Source: Gordionus sp. m RMFG-2023 (Eukaryota > Nematomorpha > Gordioida > Chordodea > Parachordodidae). Taken from it: 64,000 nucleotides of DNA. The notes below the pieces were generated by a model. The model saw only the letters and a program-made list of their open reading frames with translations, was not told the DNA's origin and did not search any database. The translations under genes and the position numbers were made by a program. Shown here piece by piece: positions 45,322-57,300 of this stretch. Where the stretch lies: positions 19,716,052 to 19,780,051 of the forward strand of contig NC_088776.1 of the NCBI RefSeq assembly GCF_954871325.1. The letters run 5' to 3'. Numbering within the stretch: position 1 is the stretch's first letter; every line of letters begins with the position of its first letter.

Positions 45322-48300
45322 GTATATGATTATTATTTTATAATATAAAAATATTTAAAATAATTTTAGTGTCTTGAGTAAAGCCCCAGTAGTTATAGAA
45401 AATTTAAATGGTGGTATTTTAGCTGATGAAATGGGGTTAGGGAAAACTTTAGAATTATTGGCCTTGATTTTGTTAAATAGCAAAATGAATTATATAACTT
45501 ATTTGATGGATTTGAAAAATAATAATAATGGGCATAGAAAACTAAATAAAAATGGCAATTACAATGTAAACTTGATTTTTGATAAGATATATAGTACTAT
45601 AATGAATTCAAAAGAATATGAAAAATTTTTGAGTATGTACATTGATAAAGTAACATTGCTATCCAAAAAACCTTCTAACAATGAAAATGAAGATGATAAA
45701 ATAGGATTAGAAAAATATGAAAACTGTTCTTATGTATCTTGCATTTGTGGTGTTACTAAATCTAAATGGTCATCAAAATATTCAACTTTTAAGTGTCAAG
45801 AATGTGGAATACTTCAACATTCAAAGTAATATATTATATTTTGGAATCATTTCTAATTTATTTTATATATTTAGATGCCTAAGTTATAATACTAGTAATA
45901 CTCTTTTCCCAAACCCAGTTTTATGTTGCCATTGTAGTGTTAATTATTTCACATATGAGTCAGGTGCTACTCTTATTATAACCCCAAATTCCATATCTGG
46001 TCAATGGATCAAAGAATTTGAAAAACATGTCAATGACCCTACTTTACAAATTATGGTAAAAAAAATTTAATTGAAATGAAAAAAGAATTAACTATATAAA
46101 TATCCTATTTGACTAAATTAAATATCCTTGCCATAACTCACAAGCTTAAATTTATTTAAAAGTAAAAATAATTTTTTGGCTAAGCCCTAGTACATTTTTA
46201 AATAACAATTTAACATTTAGTATTTTTTAGAGTGAGAATAATTGTCATAATTTAAAGATGAAAAATATCAAAGCCAAGTTTAAACTTAAAAAAAGGAATA
46301 CTTCTAGTCACAACGTTAAAATCAGAATATTTAAAAATTAATTTTTTTAAAAAAAATGTTTTCTACATCTGCCATTTTAAATTCTAAAACAATAATTAAG
46401 TCCCCAAACTAAAGTTATTTTTTGCTAGCTCTATCACATCAAATGAACATATCACTGAGGTTCTAAACTTGCAAAATTGAAACCTTTAATATTAAATATG
46501 TTTAAAACTAGAAATATGTCATTATAGCCTTTTAAAAATCAAGCCCAAATCGATTAATTTTTGACAAAATATATAAAAATAATTGTTAATTTTAAGTTCA
46601 TGTAATAGTAAGAATTTTTTTCTAATTTTTTATTTATTGTTAATGTAATGGCTGATAGTTATATTTCTTTAGCCATTAAAAAATTATCAATTTGTAAAAT
46701 TAAAAAATTAAAAAATAGCATTTCGATAATAATAGATAAAAATCACAATCAACATCTATGGCCTCGACATTGTTATTTGAATTTAATTGTTTTTAATAAT
46801 AAAACTATTTATGAAGAGAATTATGTCCTGTAGGGCTGACCTCAGGCATGTGGCCAGGAGTTTATTTTAGTAAGGATTTTTTTAAAAATTCTAAAATTTA
46901 TCTGAGGTTATTATTAAACATTTGTTATAATGCATGATTTGATTCATACTCGCCTTTAGTTGGGAAATACTGTTCATTTTCAGAATACTTAAATGTAGAA
47001 ACATTAAAATTAGGGAATAACATAAATATTATGTGTTTCTTACAAGATTTTTTTAAAAATTGAGGCAGAAATGGGCCACGGGCCTGATACAGATTTGAAA
47101 GAATGTGTTGGGCCAAAAAATTTGCACATTTCTAATGGAAATACTCCTTCTATTGAAGCTTATGATGATTAGTATGTAAATAATAAAGAAAATTAACTAT
47201 TTTTATCCCAGGAATAAATGTTCCTATTCTGAACCATTAAATAAATTTAATTTTATATTTTATTTCATCTGAAAACATAAAATTTTACCAAATAGGTCAG
47301 ATCTAATTTGGAATTTTGATTGATTAATATATTTAAAACATTTCTTGTTTAGAAGTAAATGATGTGCCATTGTTTAGTCTTTTTACAAAATATCAAATTT
47401 GATCATGATTTTTATTCAATGTCTATTTTTTCAACAATTTCTTTTATCAAGTCTCCATTACATTAAACCTTTTTAGGTAAATATTATTCTGAATTATAAA
47501 AATGGTGATATTTTGCAATCGAAATCCATATAAGTTATTTAATTAAAAATCGCAAATTAAATTTGTAAAGATTCAATTTTTTAAAATAGAATAATTATTT
47601 TTTGCTAACTCTATTACACATTCACGCCCTCTCTATCCCCCTTCCTTTTATTTTTTGACTCGAGCTTTGGTTTATGGAAAACCCGATCAAGCCTGCAGGT
47701 TTCTAATATAATATGATGGAACCTGTTATAAAATATTTACAAATTTTTTTAAGATATTTGAGTCAAATGTTTTTGATTTTTGCAAATGGGACATACTGTA
47801 CACCCAATATTATTAAAGCGATAGAAAATTAAAAAATAATAATTTAACCTTATCTGTGAGGATTATATTAAAAATTTAGCCCTTTAACAAATAAATGTTG
47901 GAAAAAAATTTTTTTTAAGAGGCAAAAGGCAAAGTTTATTATAACAATAATATTAATAGATACTAGTATTTTTAATTATTTCTTTTTTATACAAATTATT
48001 TATAGTTTTATAAGGGGGTTCAAAGTGGTTTTACTTATCCGGAAATTTTAGCCAAACAAGATATAATTATTACGACTTATGAAATCCTGATGAAAGAGTT
48101 ATCTCACGCTAATCTGCCTCATGCTAACTCGTAACTAATAATTAAACGATAAATTCATTTAAAACAATTTATTAATTATTTTAACGTCCAAAAAGAAAGA
48201 AAGGATTTTATTGCTAGATGTCCTACTATGTTAAATACATGAAAGATGACCAAATTCATATAAATGCGTCAGCATTTCTTATGATTATGACCTTAATTTA

Positions 48301-51300
48301 TTTTTTTACATTTTGGCGTTTGAATCTATTTACACATAAGTCAGAAATCTGCAAAGGTCTAAATTAAGTTGCCTTGCGCGATTTGAAAAATTTCAAGCCT
48401 TGATATAAGTAGTAATCGTTTATTATTAATATTAGGGAGTTAGCCTCCAACCCAACCGTTTAAAAATTATAATTTCCTGAATAGCAACAGAACAATTATT
48501 TAAAAGGGAATATCTTTAAGCCGTTCAAAATCGTTAATTTTTTTTAAAAATTTGTTAATTATTGTAAATTCACTTTAATTTTCATTTATTTTAATTTTAA
48601 GCTAAGCCTAAACTTGATTTGAAACAAATGCTTTGGCTTAATTACCTGTTTGCCATTTACTACATTAAAATTTAGATGTAATGGGAAGCTTTCATTTTTA
48701 CTCCTATCAAAATAAAGTTGTTAACATACATTATTTTATTCGATCAAAAGTTTAGGTAATTTACTAATAGGGGTAGGCGCAGTCCGTGAAAATCTTCGTC
48801 CATCGGATCATGGTATGTCACGCTGAGAGTGAATAAATTTTGAAGATCGGTAATAAGCTTTATCGGGCGTGATTAAAAAATTTTAAAAGTATTATCTTAA
48901 AATCCCTAGCTCCTTACTTACATATTCTATAACAAGTTAAGAAGCTATATTCAAAACGAGATTTTTTTAAAAAAAATTCAATAATTTTCAATTTAACAAA
49001 AAAAAATAGAATAAACTATTGGAATTTTTTAAAATTTCTGACATCTTTTTATTTTATAGAAAAACTTATTTCATTATTTTTATTAAAGTTTTTTAATTTT
49101 GTCAATTTTGAATCTTTTGCCGGTAAAATTTTATCAGCCCCTAGTTAATTCGATTTCCTGTGAACGATTATTTTCTATAGCCATTAGCTAATAATCGTTT
49201 TCTAGTGGAAAGACGACCGTAACTAAAATATAACGATTATTGGCATTTTTCATCTTTAAAATAAAGATTTTAATTTATAAATGTGACTTGATAAGTTGAT
49301 TCTTAATTACTGCAAAGATATATAAGGACGATTTTATTTCTTGTAATAGTAATATATAATATTTTTAAAAATAATTATTAATTTTTTTGGGCGTGATAAA
49401 AATTTTGCCTTTAGTGAGTGGGCGGATTGCAAATAAAAAATTACGCCCGCGCCCACCTCTATTTACTAATTAAAAAAATATATGTATTCAGGTTGGCACG
49501 TAGCCTTATAGGAAACGAATATTAAAAATGGACTTATGCAGTCAAAAATAGATTATTTAATAATATATGTGACTAAATCCTTTTGACTATAGAAAAAAAA
49601 AAATTCAAAACTTAAATGATGCGCGCATAATTTTTTAGCCATTGCTGAATAATATATTTATTCTATATAATATTTTTTTGGCTTATTCAATTTAATTTAG
49701 AAATACAAAGCAGACATGAACTTGAGTCATTATAAAATGAAACAATTTACGGTTTTCATTTAAATCTTAATAATGCCCATCCGTTTAATTTATTAACTCG
49801 CCGTTAAATGGGCTAGGTTTGGCTGGTTTAAAATACTTCCTATTGCAAACCTCTAATCGGAAAAGCCTTTAAAAAAATGGTTTGGTTGACCTATGACAGA
49901 CATACTCACTTGATCAATTTAATTAATATATTTGGGTAATATTCGAAATAATAATCATTTACATTTTATTTAGATCGTGTTACACCAAATTCCGCTCTCC
50001 CAAGAAATTTTTCCCAGCCCCTAGCCCATTAACATGCATTTATTGGTGGCGTATATGTCTGGATGAAGCCCAAATGATTGAAAATAAGGTTTCCAAAACA
50101 GCAAAGATGGTCAGCCAATTGAAAGCTTGGCACAAATGGTGTATAACTGGAACGCCAATTCAAAAAGATATCGAAGGTTTTTTTAAAAATCTAATAGGAT
50201 ATAATTAATTACACTTTTTAGCTAACATATAAAAAAATTGACTTTAAATATGTTATAAATTTTGTGACACGCCTCTTTTTTTTATTAACGCCAAATAATT
50301 ACGGATATATTGCAGTCTCCATAGTATTTTAACCCCTGACTGATATGGTGGGAAAAATAACGTGACTGGTTGAGGTCATAGCTTACCCCCATTTTTAAAC
50401 TGTTATAACACTCAAATTCCTATATTAAGCTTTGATATTTTCGACATTTATTATGGTATATGATTTATATATATAGCGCCAATTGCCTTAAATTTCATAT
50501 TTTTATAATAAAGATATATTTAAAAATATACAATAATTATAAAAAAATTAAATATTAGTGTGAACTTCTTTTCAAATAATATTGCATTTTTTAAAAAATT
50601 ATGGGAGTTAACTGCCTCCAAAAAATGCAATAAAAAGGTAGGAAACTTTTCAGAATCTAGTTTAAATATTGACATATTTATAATTAGTTTTACTCGACGA
50701 AGATAATTTTAAACAAATTGTCCGGCCAGGCCATAAAAATTTTTATGAAGAAAAATGACAAAAATTTTCTTAATTACCAATTTTAAAAACTTCATTTTTC
50801 CGGCCCGGCACAAAAATTATTTAGCCCTGCCCGCGAACCAGGCCACACACCGACTAGTAACAATTTGAAAATCTCTAGAATATTGATTGCTATGCCCCAA
50901 TATACTACTCATTTTGAATCTTGGCATTGCTGTCTGATTGTCTAATCATATTCGCTTAGTATATTTCCTTTAATTTTAACAATTTAGGATTTACAAAAAA
51001 CATTTATATTCAATTAAGATCTTTACGGACTGATAACGTTCTTGGATATTCAGCCATACAGTGATAGAACTATTTGGGAAGAGGGTGTGATAAAAAGATT
51101 TTGGGATGGAACTCCTGATGGGCAGGATACTTTTTTAAAGTTATTTTCTCGTATCTTATGGCGAACTTTTAAATCCGATGTTATGGACCAGGTTTGGCAA
51201 GAAATTGTCACTATATTTTCAATTTTTATTGCGCGTTGTATATAAATTTTATATTCTTTTTTTAAAAAAACTTGTTTTATAGTTAATATTATGCCAAAAA

Positions 51301-54300
51301 AAGTTTTTTTTACAGGGATGGACTAATTTTTCCTACATTTGTTTTCTCGTTAACTATTTTTAAAGACTCATTTTAAGAAATCAAATTAATAATGACAGAT
51401 TGGTTTGCCACCTCAACATGAAGATGTAGAATTGTTGACATTTTCTCCAGTTGAACAGCACTTTTACCACAGACAATATTTAGAATGCAGCGGCACCACG
51501 CTTAAAACGCTTAAAGATTACTACGAAAAAAATGGTATAAAATTAAATTAAATGAACAAACCTCAAAAAAAATATCATTGCCTAACTAAATTTTTTGGCG
51601 ATTTTAAATTAGCTAGAGTCAAATTTATTTTTTATAGCGAGATTTTTCTACTAATTAAATTTTTAAATTAAAGAATAAGTGAATAGGTTCAACTTTATTT
51701 AAAATGTATTATATATTGTAATTGCATCTAGAAATTATTTCAATATAAAATATTTAAATTAAGTTTTAATTTAAAAAATGATATTTAGAAAACGCAGTTG
51801 AGTTCTTATTAGTTTATTAACCACGCTTTTGAATCAATTTTTTTTACCTTCTTTTTTAATAACTTTTAACATTCATTTCCGAAGAATTTCTATTCTCTCT
51901 GGAATTGATAAAAATACTCAACTACCATTTTCTCCCAAATTTCTTTCAAACTTTCTTTTTCCATACTTCTTTTTCATTTCACAATTTACCATATGTCTTC
52001 ATATTCAATATTATGATTTTTGTCCGGACTTGACGATTATCACTAAAACATTAATTATATGATTTTTAACTCATTTTTTTAGTCGTTTTCGCTTTGAAAT
52101 ATAAAATTACTATAGGTTTCTAATGCCATTTCCAAAATAAATGTTTTTTGAGGCATGTTTTCAATAATTTTTTTTATTTACAAACAAATTTGTAGAATTA
52201 ATAAAAAATCGGCATTTAATTGTTAAAAAACTTCTTTCTTTCTTTGATTTTTATTAATGATTAAATGGCTTCTGGAATTACTGGAAACATGCCTCACAAC
52301 CCGCTTTGAAGTTATTTTTAGAAATGGCTAAAGGAATATAATTTAATATCTAAACATTTCGATATTCCCAATTCTCTGTGAGTGCTGCACCATCAGATCA
52401 TTATAGGTATAGGATATTTAACATGCTTTTTTGGAAATCAAGGAAACGCCTTCTCCTTGCTACTTGACTTAAAGTATTTTCATGGTCCCAAATGACAATC
52501 TGCCATTGTTTCAATTTCCAATGTTTGATCGGTCCCCATGTAAATTTTATTTTTTGTTGTGAGGAAAGGTTTCTCTTTGGCCTGGCGCCAAGCGTTGAAA
52601 AACATATGAATTTATATATTTACCTTGTAAACATTGATATCCAAAACTTGTATATTTTTTTTACAGTTTTAAGCATTCTATCTACTAGGTTTATTTTTCT
52701 TTGGTCCTCTTAATTGATTTATATATTAAATGTGATAATGAATCTGCTTATTTTCATATATGATATGAATTATCCGATTCAAATTGAGATATTATCATTT
52801 CTTTTTTAAAAAAAAACAGACGCTTTTTATTTAAATATAAATATTAGAGACCAGCAGACCCGGCCCTAAGCCCGACCTGGGTACATGGGTTAATATTATT
52901 GACTATGTAAATGAGGATTAAAGGGAAGATATATAATTGAGATTTTGTGAAAATAATACTTTCAGCTTTTGTAAATCATTTTTAATTTTTATTTTAGCTT
53001 TAACCTTTTGCCTTTTAATTTTTTTGCCTTATAATTATGTTGGAGCATATATAAAGTGATAGTAAAATTATTTATTCATATTTTTATGTGTTTATTATTT
53101 TCAGTTCTTTCTATTTCAATCTATTCTCCAATTGTTACCTCAATCTTGCTTATTATATAGATAATATTTCAAAAGAGCGGTTGAGTTCTTTAAAATACAT
53201 TATTTATCCGAGACCTGCAGAGGTATCATTTGAACGGCCCAGCCGGGATTTTTTTTCAAAATTTTTTTTCAAAATTTTTTTTCAACCTGGCCCGGGTTTT
53301 TTTAAAAAAATTTCAGACCAGGCCCGGCCCGGATTTTTTCAAAATATATTTTATTTATTTTTGATTTTTATAGCTATAATGGCGATTTCAAATATTTGGT
53401 TTTAAAATAAACGGCCCGGCCTGGATATTTTTTTAAAAAAAATTTTCAGGCCAGGCACAGTGTGTACATTTAAAAAATTAATATACGCCCATCATAAATC
53501 GTCTAATTTGAATAAGACATTTCTCGTTTTCATCTAAATATTACAACAATCTATTATTTATAATTTAATTCATATTGAAATAATTCCTAGTTATATAATA
53601 ATAAATTTTGAATAAAATTTAACCAATGCCATTGTTTTTTAATTTAAGTAGAAAAATTTTGCTATCCTAAGTAAATTTGGGCATGTGTATTATATTAGCT
53701 CCTTATGATTGGCAGAATGACGTAAATCACCAAATATAGTGCTGACTCGTTTCCTGCAAAGGTCAAAATTTTAGGCCCAGATCAGATTTTTTAAATTTGT
53801 TGGCCCAGCCCAAATTATTATTTTTGATAATTTTACAGAAAGCCCAGATTTTATTAAAATTTTGAATAATTTTGGCTGTATTTAGCTTATTGTTTCAAGG
53901 GTAATTTAAAATATGAACAGTAAATAAATATTAAATGCTCCATTATATTAGCATTTAAAAATCGGCCTGTCCATATTTGAATTTTTTAAAAAATTCGTAC
54001 CATTTTTGCGCGTCTCTGATTTAAATGAACCAAAAAAGTAAAGGTACAATTCAAATACAAAATAAAAGAAGTATATTCTATTCAATTTAAATTTTAGAGT
54101 AAAATTTTTTTAATATTTATAACTTAATACAAGTTAACACGGTGAACGACATTTTCGAAGTTAGAAACGATATAATAACCCATGATAAATTGCCAGAAAA
54201 CTTTATGCTGGGAAAGTTAGATCATTCGATAATTAGTAAGATTATGGATCCCTTGATTAAGTTAAGACAATCATGTTGTCATCCCCAAATTGTAATAAAC

Positions 54301-57300
54301 AAAAGCAACCGTCAAACCAGGATGAAACGCATTGGAAAAAGATCCAGGAGAATTGGTCGGAAAAGTGATAACACTCACAGCATAGTAATGGAAGACGATA
54401 GTTATCAATACAAAAAGTTGGTTTCATTCCTTTTTGAATATTATCATTTTAATACTTTATACTAGAGAACTGCGGATTGAAATTCCATGTCTGGTTAAAA
54501 AAAATTAACTTTTCAACATGGACCGGCCTCTTTTTTAAAAAAAATTTTGGTTCGACCCGGATTTTTTTAAAAATCTTTTTCAGCTCGACCTGAAATTTTT
54601 AAAATTGTTATTTTAAATTAGGTTGTATTTTGCAAATTATTTAAACGGGAAATTGAAGATATGAGCAGTAAATTAAATATTAAACGCTTCATTATATGAT
54701 TTTTCAACTGATTAATTGGTATAATTTCAGTTTTTAAAAAATAATAATCGGCCTGGCTAAGATTTTTAAATTTTTAAGTCCAAACTTATCGGGATTTTAA
54801 AATTAAGCCCAACCCAAATTTTTTAAATAATACCCCCTTTTTTAGATCCTATTTTTCTAAATTATTTCAGAGGCAAATTGAAAATATGAGTTACAATAAA
54901 TGTTTATTGGTCATAATATTATTTTCCATCTAATTTTTATTGATTTAAATATATATATCATTAAAATTTGACTTGGCCCTGGTTGTCACTGTTAGCACGC
55001 TTTTAGAACGTCTATAATATGAGTGCGCTTACTAAAATATTATCTAATGGGCAAAGCGTACGCATAAATCAAGAGATTTGACTTTTTAGTTAATGATTAA
55101 TTAGTAATGTCACATATCTAAGGTTGATATGCGAAACTAAATTTGCTTCTTTTTTTTAACAAGAACAAATTCTATTCGATCTCTTTTTTGGAGCTAAACT
55201 TTTAAAATTGGAAATATATGGTATAAATCGGTAAATTGATTAAGGTTAGCATGATTAAATCTGATTTTTTTAAAAAAAAATCACGATTTTAATCAATTCT
55301 CTTTTTTGCGTTGATTTAAATAATTGATAATTTTTAGTTGTTCTTTTTTAAAATTATAATCATTTTTATTACACCTTATTTTGCTTATAAGTTTTAATTA
55401 ATTGCTAAATTTATATTCTTTATAAATGATTTTGTATTACTGATCATTTAATTTAATATTTAGTTAATACTTAGATCAATTCTGAAGTAGTTTATAAAAA
55501 TTAATTCTAATTTATATGAAAAATATTAAATGAATATATTCAATGCAATATGGCATTTCGTTGAACATTTAAGCAGGGACCCGAATTGTTATTTATAACG
55601 GTTTAGTTTGGTTACGGTTCTTGAGAAGAAATTTATATAAAGGTTCCGTTCGGTTTATCTAATTATAAACATTTATTACGGTTAGAAATTTTTTTTTATT
55701 GAAGCAACACCATCTTCTAATTTATTTTTATTATAAGCATCTATGAATTATATATAAAAAAAATATATAAGATTCAAAATAACTCATTTTTAAATATATT
55801 ATTTGAACTTATAAGTAATATATTTTCAAGTATAAATGGATTCCTTTTTGTTCGTTGTGACGATAACACAAAAAGCCCTTTCTACAGAAACTTGTGTTGC
55901 GGGAACCGCCAGTATTATAAGAGCACGTTTATATAATTCTGGATATTCAAATTATTTTTTATTTCTAAAATATAAAAACTGAACCGGTTTAACCCTTTTT
56001 TGTAAAGGTTCTTTTTACTCCTTCAAAAAATAATTTTATCGGTTCTGTAACGGTTCAGATATTTATAACAAAAATAAAAAAATTTTAAAAGAATATTTAA
56101 GGGGATTCGGAATCTTTTTTTTTAAAAAAACAATTAAATTATAGTTTTTTGCCGCCTGGCTGGCACCAGAAAATTTTATTTTTTAGAGATATTTAATATG
56201 TATTACTTTTATGCTTTATATCATTAAATACTCGAAGGCAATATTTTGTTTTACGCCCGAAAATTCACGGTGTTTTTATATTTTTCAAAATTTTAATGCT
56301 ATAATTTTTTACACTTTTTTGAATTTATTTCTTTAATTCCATAATCCATAATAACAAAAAATAAATACATAATATAAATCCAAATTTTTACTTAGAAAAA
56401 GAAGAATGTCTATTTTTTTTATTTCAATTGTGTACGCCTTTCCTCTAATAGGCAATTGGCTACAGAAAATAACCTTTCACTAGAAGCCGAATTTGCCAGG
56501 GCTGACAAAATTTTACTCTCTAATTTTCTCAAAAAAGGAAATAAATTTTCCTGCTTCCAAAACTTCAAAATATTGCCATTGTTATTTGTTTTATTTTTTA
56601 AAATTTTATTTTGATAATATTGATATTGGTATAATTTACAAAAAAATGATAAAACACTAAAATATTAACTATATAAAAATATGTAAAAATATATAAAATT
56701 ATTAAATAAAAATATATATTGGTCCTTAGCCTTTTTTTTAAAAAACATTTGGATAATCTCAACTTAAAATTTGTTCGTTGTTATAAATAATTTAGTTTTA
56801 ACAATCTCTAAATGAGTCTGACTTTATTTGGCTCAACCTAAAGATACATAGTATTTTTACTTATTGATTTTTAAAAACGACTAACTCAATATTACATCCA
56901 GAAAAATAAACCATTATAATTTTTTATATACTGAACCGTAACCAGTATTTTAAGAGAATATCATGATATAAAATTGTTATTCATAAAATATAACACCCCA
57001 ATCCTTTCAAGGGCCCTGGTAGAAAGACTTAATATAGCTAAAAATGTCTTTTCAGATAAATGAGGATGCCTTAATGACCAAAATTTTGAAAATATTTTAT
57101 TACTGAAATCTAATAATTATTTATAATCATTTAATCATATATTATGTGATTATATTAAAAACTAAAAATCATTATTTTAGTTATATTTTGTTAAATGTGA
57201 TATCGAGTCAATAAATTTTAAGCTCATTTCATGCATTTTCACGATAAAATCCTATTAGGTTTATTCAAAGCTTATATAAGAGTATAATAAAAATTGTATC

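Noticed and set aside
46648-46833. Lys/Ile-rich open frame in SHPRH intron 3
   Set aside because: No similarity to SHPRH, and exons 3 and 4 join in frame without it.
53088-53405. Open frame of 105 codons with GPGFFKK repeats
   Set aside because: It is translation of a GGCCCG-family MITE inside SHPRH intron 7.
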